The notes: generated by a model from the letters alone, not told the origin. Shown: positions 50,477 through 60,027, counted from the stretch's first letter. The stretch is DNA of 64,000 bases from Streptomyces sp. SID13031 (GCF_010548305.1 NZ_JAAGLV010000009.1:186001-250000), one strand, 5' to 3'. Made by a program: numbers and translations.

Positions 50477-50782
50477 ATGGCAACTACGTTCGAGGTGCTC
50501 GCCGAGCCGCGGCGACGGCAGATCCTCGACCTGCTCCGGACCGGCGAACGCCCCGTCGGCGACCTCGTCGACGAGCTCGCCCTGAGCCAGCCGGCCGTCT
50601 CCAAACACCTGAAGGTGCTGCGCGACGCCGGCTTGGTCGAAGTCCGCCAAGACGCCCAGCGTCGCTGGTACCGGCTCCGCCCAGCTCCACTGCTCGAGAT
50701 CGACAGCTGGCTCGAGCCCTACCGGGAGCTGTGGCGAGACCGGCTCGACGCCCTCGAAACCCACCTGGACAAGATGCCCTGA
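50477..50782 (+). CDS. ArsR-family transcriptional regulator
   Basis: 101-residue winged-helix protein: FEVLAEPRRRQILDLLRTGE, VGDLVDELALSQPAVSKHLK, VLRDAGLVEVRQDAQRRWYRL. No metal-binding Cys/His motif (no CxC), so it belongs to the non-metal 'PadR/ArsR-like' group that often senses through a partner. Its stop overlaps the next gene (TGATG), so the two proteins are co-translated. Confidence 0.93.
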   Translation: MATTFEVLAEPRRRQILDLLRTGERPVGDLVDELALSQPAVSKHLKVLRDAGLVEVRQDAQRRWYRLRPAPLLEIDSWLEPYRELWRDRLDALETHLDKMP

Positions 50783-51537
50783 TGGACACCTCCGAACAAC
50801 GCGCGCGCCGCTGGTGGGTGCGCGGTCGCCGGGTGGGCTCGGTCGACCGCGCCGGGAAGTTCGTCGACGACGTCGGCTTCGCCTTGCTCTTCCCCGCCCC
50901 GAAGCCGATCGGCCCCTCGCTGTGGGAGGCCGTCGCGGGCGAGGACGACGAACCGTTCAGCGGTGGCATGGGCGAAAACGAGCAGAAGGTGTGGAGCTGG
51001 AAGGACGAACTCCCCCGCCGTGGCCTCGCCTGGTACGGCGCTTTCCTCGGCGGCCGCGGCTCCTTCCTCTCCCCCACCCTCCTCGCGACCCTCTACCCGG
51101 GCGACGGCGAACTGGACGACCACGAGCACCTCGACCTCTCACCCGCAGCCCACGAACTGGCCGCCGCGCTGGCCGTGGAACCACAGTCCAGCGCCACCCT
51201 CCGCGCACTCCTCGGCGACAAGAACAAGTACCAGCGTGCGATCGGCGAGCTCCAGAAGAATCTGCTCGTGACCACCGCCGGCGTCGAGGAGCAGAGCAAC
51301 GGCTGGCCGGCCGCCCTACTCACCCTCACCTGCGAGCAGTTCGACGTGGGCGGTGGCACCGACCACCGCGAGGCAGCACGCCTGTACCTCGACACGATGC
51401 TCGATACCGCTCCGATCGACCTGGCTCGCGCCTTCCGCTGGCCAACCGCTCGAGCCCGCAACCTACTGAGCGAACTCGTCGACCTCGACCACGCCGTCAC
51501 GGACGGCCGCCGCTACCAACCACTCACTCGAGGCTGA
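50782..51537 (+). CDS. uncharacterised protein paired with ArsR, winged-helix-like
   Basis: 251 residues. No family recognised with confidence. The N-terminus is basic (TSEQRARRWWVRGRR), then an aromatic region (WSWKDELPRRGLAWYGAFLG) and a middle part (SPAAHELAAALAVEPQSSAT, LLGDKNKYQRAIGELQKN) that looks like a winged helix reading a domain boundary. The layout recalls proteins annotated as AlkZ-related or DNA-binding domain proteins, but this is weak. Gene coupling suggests it works with the ArsR regulator. Confidence 0.6.
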   Translation: MDTSEQRARRWWVRGRRVGSVDRAGKFVDDVGFALLFPAPKPIGPSLWEAVAGEDDEPFSGGMGENEQKVWSWKDELPRRGLAWYGAFLGGRGSFLSPTLLATLYPGDGELDDHEHLDLSPAAHELAAALAVEPQSSATLRALLGDKNKYQRAIGELQKNLLVTTAGVEEQSNGWPAALLTLTCEQFDVGGGTDHREAARLYLDTMLDTAPIDLARAFRWPTARARNLLSELVDLDHAVTDGRRYQPLTRG

Positions 51538-51555
51538 GCCCGGCCCCGCGTACGG

Positions 51556-51906
51556 TCACTTGGTTTCGGCGAGGTCGAAGACGTTGCCTTCGGGGTCGGC
51601 GAGGGTGACCCAGTGGGCGCCGTACTCGTCGAACTCGCCGACTCGCTTGGCGCCCAGGCCGACGATCCGGTCGACCTCGGCGGCCCAGCCGGCGGTGGAG
51701 AAGTCGATGTGCAGCCGGTTCTTGCCGACGCTCTCCTCCGGGACCTGCAGGAACATCAGCGCTGGGCCGTCGGCGGCCTTGTTCACGGTCGCGAAGAACT
51801 CGTTGCCCTCAGCATCGACCTCGGTGTTCAGCACGCCGGCCCAGAAGCCGGCCAGCTCGGCGGCGTTCTTGCAGTCGAAGACGACGTGTTCGAGAGTGAT
51901 GGACAT
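51556..51906 (-). CDS. VOC-family (glyoxalase/bleomycin-resistance fold) protein
   Basis: 116 residues with two beta-alpha-beta-beta-beta units: LEHVVFDCKNAAELAGFWAG, RLHIDFSTAGWAAEVDRIV, HWVTLADPEGNVFDLAE. Six bases after the MerR regulator stop, so co-transcribed. May be a ligand-binding resistance or small dioxygenase-like protein. Confidence 0.9.
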   Translation of the reverse strand: MSITLEHVVFDCKNAAELAGFWAGVLNTEVDAEGNEFFATVNKAADGPALMFLQVPEESVGKNRLHIDFSTAGWAAEVDRIVGLGAKRVGEFDEYGAHWVTLADPEGNVFDLAETK

Positions 51907-51912
51907 GGTGGT

Positions 51913-52734
51913 TCAGCCTTTCAGGTGGGGGATCCGCTGGATCGGCCAGCAGATCTCGGTACGGAACTCGGTCTCGTCGACGCCGTCACCCGGCCCGACG
52001 AGGTACAGCTCGCGGATCGGCCCCGGGGCGATCTCGCAGTACTCCGCCACATGGCTACCGAGCGCGCCATAGGTGCGGTCGAAGTCCTTGAACGACCCGT
52101 CGTGCCGGGTGATCGCGAAGTAGCTCGCGGGCAGATCGGTCAGCCCGACGCGATCGATCGCCGGCTGGTCCGGAGCGACGGGCAGGAACGCGACCACCTC
52201 ACCGAGGTCCTCGGTGAAGAACTCATCCCCGTACGTCGCACCCGAAGCGGCGCTGATGCCGTACGTGCCGGCGATCTCACCGAGCAGGCCGAAGGTCGTG
52301 CCGCACCACTCGTCGATCGCGTCGCGATGGACCCGGTCGGTGACCGAGTACGCCCGGAAGGAGGGCACGAACCGGTACTCGACCGCGAGCTCGCCGGCCG
52401 GCAGGGTGAGCATCGAGCGCAGTGAGGCGACCACGTCCCGAGTCTGGGCGAGCTCGCGCTCCATCTGGTCCAGGTGCAACCGCAACGTCTGGTCGCGGGT
52501 CTGGACGTCGGGCGCCTCGACCACCGATCGCACCTGGGCGAGCGGCATCTGCAGGTCCCGGAGCCGCCGGATCAATTGCGCGACCGGCACCTGCGCGGTC
52601 TCGTACCGCCGGTACCCCGAGGACGCGTCGATCCGCGCCGGAGCCAGCAGCCCGATCTCGTGGTAGTGATGCAAGGTCTTCACGCTCAGATGCGTGAGCC
52701 TGGAGAACTCACCGATGGTCACCGACGCCGTCAT
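51913..52734 (-). CDS. MerR-family regulator with GyrI-like effector domain
   Basis: 273 residues: HTH (TIGEFSRLTHLSVKTLHHYHEIGLLAPARI), a coiled-coil (QTRDQTLRLHLDQMERELAQ) and a C-terminal GyrI-like/multidrug-binding domain (VEYRFVPSFRAYSVTDRVHR ... LYLVGPGDGVDETEF). The ATG at 52734 is chosen. Probably activates its own promoter, with the VOC gene, on binding a small hydrophobic molecule. Confidence 0.92.
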   Translation of the reverse strand: MTASVTIGEFSRLTHLSVKTLHHYHEIGLLAPARIDASSGYRRYETAQVPVAQLIRRLRDLQMPLAQVRSVVEAPDVQTRDQTLRLHLDQMERELAQTRDVVASLRSMLTLPAGELAVEYRFVPSFRAYSVTDRVHRDAIDEWCGTTFGLLGEIAGTYGISAASGATYGDEFFTEDLGEVVAFLPVAPDQPAIDRVGLTDLPASYFAITRHDGSFKDFDRTYGALGSHVAEYCEIAPGPIRELYLVGPGDGVDETEFRTEICWPIQRIPHLKG

Positions 52735-52747
52735 GAGGCAACCCTCC

Positions 52748-52771
52748 ACCCTCCGCCTACCGGAGAGTCAA
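52748..52771 (-). promoter_or_regulatory. MerR-type dyad and -35 of the MerR-VOC operon
   Basis: On the minus strand TTGACT (-35) overlaps ACTCTCCGGTAGGCGGAGGGT, a dyad with ACTCTCCG and CGGAGGGT arms. A dyad next to a -35 box with a long spacer is the usual MerR-family operator layout. It lies 14 bases before the start codon, so autoregulation is expected. Confidence 0.6.
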
Positions 52772-52868
52772 GCGGCGCGCCTGCCGGCCTAATCGGCACC
52801 GCCGATGTGATCGGCGCTGCCGGACGCAACTCGACCGCCATCGGGGGCGCGATGGCGGTCGTGCTGCT

Positions 52869-52888
52869 GGTGTCCCCGTGCGGACACC
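52869..52888 (-). terminator. short hairpin after the GH30 gene
   Basis: GGTGTCC (52869-52875), loop CCGTGC, GGACACC (52882-52888). Between it and the GH30 stop is an AT-rich stretch with repeated TTAGTAC (twice) and AAGTCAGAG (twice). Confidence 0.5.
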
Positions 52889-52941
52889 TCGTCAGTAGTT
52901 AGTACAAGCGTTAGTACTAAGTCAGAGAGTTAGCGCAGAAG

Positions 52942-54840
52942 TCAGAGCGTCCACTTCTGGTTCGCGGTCCCTCCACAGGTCCAGATCTGCAATCGGGTGC
53001 CGTTAGCAGAGCTGTTGCCGGTCACGTCGAGACACTTGTTGGCCTGTGGATTCACCAGGTCGTTGTTCGCGTAGTTCCATTGCTGAGCGGCGCTGCCGTT
53101 GCAGGTCCACAGTTGCGTCTGTGCCCCGTTGGCGGTCGAGCCGCCGGCTACGTCGAGGCACTTGCCGAGCGCACGGAGGGTGCCGTCGCCGGGCCGGCTC
53201 CACTGCTGCGCGGCGCTGCCGTTGCAGTCATACAGGTTGACCGCCGTACCGTCCGCGCTGTTCGCGGCGGCCACGTCGACGCACTTGCCGGCCAGGCCGG
53301 TGATCTGGCCGCTGGTACCACCGCCACCACCCTGTGTTCCGGACCAGGTGAAGGTCGCGGAGGTCTTGGTGGGCAGCGTGTAGGTGAAGGACTGGCTGCC
53401 CCAGTTCACCCGCACCGACTGGTTGCCGCCGGTGGTGTTGAAGGCGATCAGCGACTTCGAGCCGTCGGGGTTCTTCCAGGCGACGTTCTTGACCGAGCTG
53501 TTCGCGGTCGAGTCGATCCGCAGCGCGCCCGGCCGCACGTACTTCGTCAGGTGGCCCATCGTGTAGTACTCGACCGTCTTGGTGACCTGGCCGCGCTGGG
53601 CGTCGTTGCGATGCACGGTCACCAGGCCGGTGCACACGTTGCAGCCGGCGCCGACGAACGGCAGATGCGCCTCGTCCAGCGCCAGGCCCCACTTCACCCA
53701 CGACTTGTCCCAGTTGCGGGTGTAGTCGATCAGGTTGTTCATGTCCTCGACCTGCTGGTTCGGGATCCAGGTACCACCCGAGTGCTCGGTCATGTAGGCG
53801 TTGACCGCCGGGTACTGGTTGTGGATCTGCGTCTGCAGCGCCACGTCGCCGCCGTACCCGTGCCAGGCGATCCCACCGAACAGCGGGTCGTTGCGCAGGC
53901 CGGCGTCGGCCAGCGGGACCGAGCCGAGGTCGTTGTAGTTGCCCCAGTTGTAGTCCAGCACCATCACCTTGGTGGTGATCCCGGCCGCCCGGAACGCCGG
54001 GAACAGGTGGTTCTTGGTGAAGTTCAGCAGGCCGGCGCCGTTCCAGTTCATCGACGCGTAGCCGGTGTCGTCGCTACCGCAACAGGTCGGCTCGTTCTGC
54101 ACCGTGACGTAGTCGATGTGGTTGCCCTGGGCCTCGTTCTGCTGGACGTACTTGACGAAGTACTGGGCGTACATCGGGTAGTACTCGGCCTTCAGCCAGC
54201 CGCGGTTGGTGAACTTGTTGTTGTCCTTCATCCAGGCCGGCGCGCTCCACGGCGAACCCATCACCTTGGTCGCCGGGTTCAGCTGCTTGGCCTGCTTGGT
54301 CAGCGGTACCACGTCCGCCAGGTCGTGGTTGATGCTGAAGTCGTTCAGGTCGCAGCAGGTGTCGTCGTAGGAGTAGTTGAACCGGGCCAGGTCCGAGGCG
54401 CCCATCGGGTTACGGACGAAGGACAGGCCGATCCCGTTGACCGGGTCGAACAGGTCCTTCATCACCTGGTTGCGGGTCGCCGCCGAGATCGTGTTGCTGC
54501 TGTTCAGCAGCCAGGCCGAGCTGTCGGCGAACGACGCGCCACCGCCCTCCCAGGACTGGTACGTCGTGTTCTCGTTGACCGTGATCGTCTGGTTGGCCGA
54601 GCCGCCGGCGGGGCCGAAGTTGACCGGCGTCTGCTGCTGCAGGCCGCGGGTGACGTTCTGGCCGGCCCCGTCGTTCGTGGTGGTCAGGAAGATGTTGACC
54701 TGCTCGCCGGCGGCGTGCGCGGGCTCCGGGTTGCTGAAGCTGAATCCGGTCGCGATCACGGACAGGGCCGCGACTCCGGCCAGAGCCGGAAGGAGGCGGC
54801 CGCGGCGACGGCCGCGGCGTTGGGTCCCGTTCGAGGGCAT
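52942..54840 (-). CDS. secreted GH30 glycoside hydrolase with ricin-type lectin domain
   Basis: 632 residues: basic signal region (RRGRRRGRLLPALAGVAALS) ending AHAAG, a GH30 catalytic domain (~50-480), a Gly-rich linker and a ricin B/CBM13 module (~505-632). Catalytic acid/base Glu in VTVQNEPTCCG and nucleophile Glu in AYMTEHSGGTW. GH30 members with this layout act on beta-1,6-glucan or glucosyl/galactosyl chains. Lectin repeats end in AAQQWSRPGDG, AAQQWNYANND and ANQKWTL. GGGAG is 8 bases before the ATG. Divergent from GH16 over a LacI-type operator. Confidence 0.93.
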   Translation of the reverse strand: MPSNGTQRRGRRRGRLLPALAGVAALSVIATGFSFSNPEPAHAAGEQVNIFLTTTNDGAGQNVTRGLQQQTPVNFGPAGGSANQTITVNENTTYQSWEGGGASFADSSAWLLNSSNTISAATRNQVMKDLFDPVNGIGLSFVRNPMGASDLARFNYSYDDTCCDLNDFSINHDLADVVPLTKQAKQLNPATKVMGSPWSAPAWMKDNNKFTNRGWLKAEYYPMYAQYFVKYVQQNEAQGNHIDYVTVQNEPTCCGSDDTGYASMNWNGAGLLNFTKNHLFPAFRAAGITTKVMVLDYNWGNYNDLGSVPLADAGLRNDPLFGGIAWHGYGGDVALQTQIHNQYPAVNAYMTEHSGGTWIPNQQVEDMNNLIDYTRNWDKSWVKWGLALDEAHLPFVGAGCNVCTGLVTVHRNDAQRGQVTKTVEYYTMGHLTKYVRPGALRIDSTANSSVKNVAWKNPDGSKSLIAFNTTGGNQSVRVNWGSQSFTYTLPTKTSATFTWSGTQGGGGGTSGQITGLAGKCVDVAAANSADGTAVNLYDCNGSAAQQWSRPGDGTLRALGKCLDVAGGSTANGAQTQLWTCNGSAAQQWNYANNDLVNPQANKCLDVTGNSSANGTRLQIWTCGGTANQKWTL

Positions 54841-55013
54841 GGGCGGATCTCCCTTGTGCTGAAGGGCTTTCTCAGGGGTGGGTGGGACCCCGAGGTACCG
54901 GCGTCTGCCCGCGCCGCAACTGGTGGTCAGCACGAGGTAACCATCCGTCAATGCCGGTGTCAACGTCACGACGCGACTTTTTTCACGTCTTATATTTATG
55001 CGTGGTCTTGACC

Positions 55014-55027
55014 TGAGAGCGTTCTCA
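55014..55027. promoter_or_regulatory. LacI-type operator between GH30 and GH16
   Basis: TGAGAGCGTTCTCA: six of seven pairs symmetric around a central CG. It lies in the 287-base divergent region (54841-55127), next to AT-rich TATATTTATG that could hold -10 boxes. It matches 12 of 14 bases of the operator at 61220-61233. Both secreted glucanases are expected to be under its control. Confidence 0.65.
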
Positions 55028-55127
55028 CAGCAAGCTGCCATCCAGCGAAACCCTGTCTCGCAACAGCCCGCCCCCCGCCCCCCAACGGCCGGACGCCCCT
55101 TCCGGCCGCGCGAGAAATGAGGCACGC

Positions 55128-56405
55128 ATGAGGTTCCCGCGTACCCGATTCCGGTCAGCAGCCCTGCTCGCCGCAGGCGCAGCCCTCGTCGGCACCGCTC
55201 TGCTCCAGTCCCCCGCGACCGCCCGGACCACGGCCACCGACTCCGCCACAGCACCGGCTGCCTCGGCCGCCGCAGCAGCGGTCGGCCCGGTCATCTGGGA
55301 GGACAACTTCGACGGCCCGGCCGGCCAGGCTCCCGACTCCAGCAAGTGGCGCTACGACATCGGTGGCTCCGGCTGGGGCAACGACGAGCGGCAGTACTAC
55401 ACCAACAGCACCCGCAACTCCGCCAAGGACGGCGCCGGCAATCTGGTGATCACGGCGCGCCAGGAGAGCGGCGGCTTCAATTGCCACTACGGCCCGTGCC
55501 AGTACACGTCGGCCCGGTTGCTCACCGCGCAGACCTTCACCCAGACGTACGGGCGATTCGAAGCACGGATCAAGATCCCTGGTACCCAAGGGGTCTGGCC
55601 CGCGTTCTGGATGCTCGGCGCCCAGGGCGGCGGCTGGCCGAACAACGGTGAGATCGACGTCATGGAGAACATCGGCCGCGAGCCGAACACCGTGCACGGC
55701 ACCATCCACGGCCCGGGCTACTCCGGCGCCGAGGGCATCGGCGCCGGGTACAACTCGCCCAACGGCCAGGCCTTCCGCAACGGTTTCCACACCTACACGG
55801 TCGACTGGGAGCCGGGCGCGATCACCTGGTACGTAGACGGCGTCCAGTACCAGCGCCGCACGCCGGCCGACCTGGGCGGTGACACCTGGGTCTTCAACCA
55901 CCCGTTCTTCCTGATCATGAACGTCGCGGTCGGCGGCTACTGGCCGGGCTACCCCGACGGCAGCACGCAGATGCCGCAGGCGATGACGATCGACTACGTC
56001 CGCGTCAACAGCCTCACCTCCGGTGGCGGCGGTGGCGGCACGGTCAAGGCGCTCGGCAAGTGCATGGACGTCGCCGGCGCGAACCCGGCCGACGGTACGC
56101 CGGTGCAGCTGTACGACTGCAACGGCTCCACCGCCCAGCAGTGGACCCGCCCGGGTGACGGCACGATCCGTGCCCTCGGCAAGTGCCTGGACGTCGCCGG
56201 CGGCGCAACCGCCGACGGCACCAAGCTCCAGATAGCCGGCTGCAGCGGTAACGCGGCCCAGCAATTCACCTACAGCGGCGCCCAGGATCTGGTGAACCCC
56301 CAGGCCAACAAGTGCGTCGACATCCCGTCGGGTAGTACCACCAACGGCAACCGTCTGCAGATCTGGACCTGCAACGGCTCCTCGGCCCAGAAGTGGACCT
56401 TGTAG
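55128..56405 (+). CDS. secreted GH16 beta-glucanase with ricin-type lectin domain
   Basis: 425 residues: signal peptide (RSAALLAAGAALVGTALLQS), GH16 laminarinase-type domain (~50-300) with the catalytic GEIDVMENIG (ExDxxE), WPAFWMLGAQGGGWP and FLIMNVAVGGYWPGYP, then a Gly6 linker and a CBM13/ricin B module with repeats AQQWTRPGDG, AQQFTYSGAQ and AQKWTL. Beta-1,3-glucan is the expected substrate. The lectin module is closely similar to that of the divergent GH30 enzyme. GAGG five bases before the ATG. Confidence 0.95.
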   Translation: MRFPRTRFRSAALLAAGAALVGTALLQSPATARTTATDSATAPAASAAAAAVGPVIWEDNFDGPAGQAPDSSKWRYDIGGSGWGNDERQYYTNSTRNSAKDGAGNLVITARQESGGFNCHYGPCQYTSARLLTAQTFTQTYGRFEARIKIPGTQGVWPAFWMLGAQGGGWPNNGEIDVMENIGREPNTVHGTIHGPGYSGAEGIGAGYNSPNGQAFRNGFHTYTVDWEPGAITWYVDGVQYQRRTPADLGGDTWVFNHPFFLIMNVAVGGYWPGYPDGSTQMPQAMTIDYVRVNSLTSGGGGGGTVKALGKCMDVAGANPADGTPVQLYDCNGSTAQQWTRPGDGTIRALGKCLDVAGGATADGTKLQIAGCSGNAAQQFTYSGAQDLVNPQANKCVDIPSGSTTNGNRLQIWTCNGSSAQKWTL

Positions 56406-56419
56406 CAGAAACCCTTGCA

Positions 56420-56450
56420 GGGCAGGCGATCAGCAACCGATCGCTTGCCC
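56420..56450 (+). terminator. hairpin terminator after GH16
   Basis: GGGCAGGCGATC (56420-56431) pairs with GATCGCTTGCCC (56439-56450) with one G-T pair. Its left arm is part of a 19-bp direct repeat found again at 56729-56747. Confidence 0.65.
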
Positions 56451-56459
56451 TCCACGGAG

Positions 56460-56728
56460 CTACCCCACGATCAGCCCGGCCGCACGTTCCGCGATCGCAT
56501 AGACGGTCGGGTTCGTATTGGCCGACGGGATCAACGGAATGACCGAGCCATCGGCCACCCGCAGCCCCTCGATCCCGTACACCCGCAGCTCGGTGTCGAC
56601 GACCGCCCGGTCATCGGCGCCGAGCTTGCACGTTCCCACCGGGTGACAGCAGGAACCGACCGTACTGCGAACGTACGCCGCCAGGCTCGCGTCATCGTCG
56701 AGGCCCCCGAGCCGGCGGCCGCGGCAGG
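56460..56728 (-). pseudogene. GMC-family oxidoreductase, C-terminal remnant
   Basis: Read on the minus strand up to the TAG at 56460, the frame gives LGGLDDDASLAAYVRSTV, then CCHPVGTCKLGADDRAVVD, TELRVYGIEGLRVADGSVIP and NTNPTVYAIAERAAGLIVG. This is the conserved C-terminus of GMC (glucose-methanol-choline) oxidoreductases, with the HPVGTC motif and the catalytic NTN region. About 85 residues of a ~500-residue enzyme remain. Upstream of LGG the frame continues into unrelated Cys-rich sequence (DRLPCKACRGRR) and no start or FAD-binding domain exists. A gene relic, not an active enzyme. Confidence 0.85.
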
Positions 56729-56867
56729 CCTTGCAGGGCAGGCGATCGCGCTCCGAGTCGCAGTAAGGGACGAGAAGCCCGCAGCACTGAGCAAAGCCGA
56801 GCGAGCCCTCCTTGCGGAGTGGCTCACTCGGCTGGCCGACGAGACGGCCAGGCAGAGCTAGTCAGGG

Positions 56868-58211
<1,344 letters not shown>

Positions 58212-58338
58212 CGGTGACCCCCAAGGGGTAGTGGGCGGGTTTTTTCAAAGCATAGTTGAAGTCCTGAACTCGGAATAGCAGCCCAGGTTCCGGAACCACG
58301 AAGCCCCGGCCGAGCAGCTCTGAACAAACTTCGCGGCG

Positions 58339-58436
58339 CAGCGTGCCCAACCGGCTACGGAAGTAGCCGCCGCACTACGAGCTGGGACAGCGTGCCCCAC
58401 CGGCTGCGGAAGTAGCCGCCGCGTTGCGAGCTGGGA
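58339..58436. repeat. two tandem copies of a 49-bp unit, each with a GNRA hairpin
   Basis: Copy 1 (58339-58387) and copy 2 (58388-58436) start CAGCGTGCCC and end GAGCTGGGA. Each holds a six-pair stem around GGAA: GGCTAC-GGAA-GTAGCC in copy 1 and GGCTGC-GGAA-GTAGCC in copy 2, where one pair becomes G-T. They lie between the ROK stop and the GH1 start (gap 58212-58464), so they could end or attenuate transcription into GH1. Confidence 0.8.
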
Positions 58437-58464
58437 CGAGGGATGGCGAAGGCGTTGGCTGAGA

Positions 58465-59703
58465 TCAGCGGACCCGGGCGGCGAGGCCTCGGGTCGAGCG
58501 GGGGGTGGTGGTGCCGCCATCGCGGAGCAGGCGGAGGATCGGGAGGGTCGCCGCCCCCATCGCGACGGCATCGCGGCCCAGCTCGCACAGTTCGATCGAG
58601 ACCTGGGCATAGGGCTGACGCAGGGCATGACGAGCGGTCGCCTCGCGCAACTGCGGGAGATACCGCTCACCCAGCAGCAGCCCGGACCAGCCGCCGAGCA
58701 CGATCCGCTCGGGGTTGAAGAGGTTGACCAGGTTGGCGAAACCGGCGCCGAGGTACCCGATCGTGTCCTCGACCACCTTCTCCGCGGTCGCCGAAGTACC
58801 GACCGCGTCGAGCAGCCCGTTGAACGCGGCCTCCTCGTCACCACCGGCGATCAGCTCGCCGGCACTGGCCAGCCGATACCGCTCGAGCACGCCCTCGGCT
58901 CCGACGTACGCCTCGAGACACCCCATCGCGCCACAGCGGCACAGGCGCCCGCCGTACATGATCGTCGTGTGGCCCCACTCGCCCGCGCTGCTGCGGGTGC
59001 CGCGATAGCTGATGCCGCCGGTGACCAGCGCGGCACCGACCCCGGACCCGACCAGCGCGACGACGGCATCGGTCGCACCCCGGCCGGCACCGAACCACAT
59101 CTCGGCCTGGCCGAGCGTGTTCGCCCCGTTGTCGACCTGGATCGGAATGTCGGTCTTCGCGGCCAGCATCGCGCCCAGCGGAACCGCGTCCCAGCCGAGC
59201 GTCTGGGCGTGGACGACGGCATCGGCCGGTCCCTCGACCACGCCGGCGACCGCGACCCCCATGCCGAGCACGTCGTCGGCCCCGACCCGCGCCTCGTCGA
59301 GCACCGCCTGCAATCCCGTCAGCACGTACTTCACGGCCAGCGCGGGATCCGGTTTCGGCGTCTCGATCGGGTAGACCGCCATCGCGAGCACGTTCATCGC
59401 CAGGTCGAAGAGCTCGACCCGGACCCGCGTCTCGCCGACCTCGGCGCCGACGACGTACCCGAAGGTCGGGGCGACGCGCAGCAGTACGCGCGGACGGCCG
59501 CCGTCGGACTCGACCGAACCGGCATCCTCGACCACGCCCTCGTCGAGCAGCTCACCGACCAGGTTGCTCACGCTCGCGGCGCTCAGCGAGGTCTGCTGGC
59601 CCAGCTCGAAACGGCTCAGCGGGCCGTCGCGGTAGATCGCCGTCAGCAGCACTGAGCGGTTGGACCGGCGCATGTCGCGCACAGTGGTCCGGCGTACGTC
59701 CAT
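58465..59703 (-). CDS. ROK-family transcriptional regulator
   Basis: 412 residues: N-terminal winged helix (MRRSNRSVLLTAIYRDGPLSR; LSAASVSNLVGELLDEGVVED) followed by the sugar-kinase-like ROK domain (VVGAEVGETRVRVELFD; DNGANTLGQAEMWFG; zinc motif GEWGHTTIMYGGRLCRCGAMGCLEAYVG). A sugar-responsive repressor. It is upstream of GH1 in the same direction and probably controls it. The ATG at 59703 is chosen over longer frames that lack homology. Confidence 0.93.
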   Translation of the reverse strand: MDVRRTTVRDMRRSNRSVLLTAIYRDGPLSRFELGQQTSLSAASVSNLVGELLDEGVVEDAGSVESDGGRPRVLLRVAPTFGYVVGAEVGETRVRVELFDLAMNVLAMAVYPIETPKPDPALAVKYVLTGLQAVLDEARVGADDVLGMGVAVAGVVEGPADAVVHAQTLGWDAVPLGAMLAAKTDIPIQVDNGANTLGQAEMWFGAGRGATDAVVALVGSGVGAALVTGGISYRGTRSSAGEWGHTTIMYGGRLCRCGAMGCLEAYVGAEGVLERYRLASAGELIAGGDEEAAFNGLLDAVGTSATAEKVVEDTIGYLGAGFANLVNLFNPERIVLGGWSGLLLGERYLPQLREATARHALRQPYAQVSIELCELGRDAVAMGAATLPILRLLRDGGTTTPRSTRGLAARVR

Positions 59704-60027
59704 GGTCTGCGGTCCACCCTCGAAAAAGCTTGGAAGTCGCCGTCGGCCGGCGGCTGAAATCGATCCCTCGCCGATTGGTCCATCATGCACCAGCGCCGGT
59801 CCCGGCGGAGCCGAAGCGCAGGTCGCCTGTGGACAACCGTGCACATCCCGCGACGACAACGAAGGACTTCTTACAAATCGTGAACTTAGCCCTGATTCGT
59901 TATCGCGTCGTGATTGACGTGAGCTGACTCACTCGGCTTCACTCTACGGAACCGCTTCCGAAACCGGTTCCGAACATTCCGGACACGTCGCGGCAACAAA
60001 CACCCCAACCGCCCGAGGGGAGCTGAA
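59704..60027. other. divergent regulatory region between ROK and LacI genes
   Basis: 324 bases without a gene. A TTGACG (59914-59919) could be a -35 box for the LacI gene. TGAGCTGACTCA (~59920) is a partial palindrome. Two abutting LacI-type sites lie at 59947-59972. The left 200 bases, next to the ROK start, show nothing recognisable. Confidence 0.6.
59947..59972. promoter_or_regulatory. two overlapping LacI-type operators before the LacI gene
   Basis: CGGAACCGCTTCCG (59947-59960) and CGAAACCGGTTCCG (59959-59972) are each near-palindromes around a central CG, sharing two bases. They differ from the TGAGAGCG-type operator at the glucanase and importer genes, so either this LacI protein binds both classes or a second regulator acts here. 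Confidence 0.55.

Larger units (their letters stand above)
56413..56747. repeat. 19-bp exact direct repeat flanking the GMC remnant
   Basis: CCTTGCAGGGCAGGCGATC occurs at 56413-56431 and again at 56729-56747, 316 bases apart in the same orientation. The first copy contains the left arm of the GH16 terminator. The sequence between the copies is the decayed oxidoreductase tail. Confidence 0.92.

Noticed and set aside
53080..55011. 643-codon ORF opposite the GH30 gene
   Set aside because: Val/Gly/Arg-rich shadow frame with no domain; GH30 motifs are on the other strand.
56415..56861. 148-codon plus-strand ORF over the GMC relic
   Set aside because: Most is antisense to the relic. The last ~45 residues (ending SKAERALLAEWLTRLADE) look gene-like and might be another gene fragment, but no family was recognised and no start is credible.
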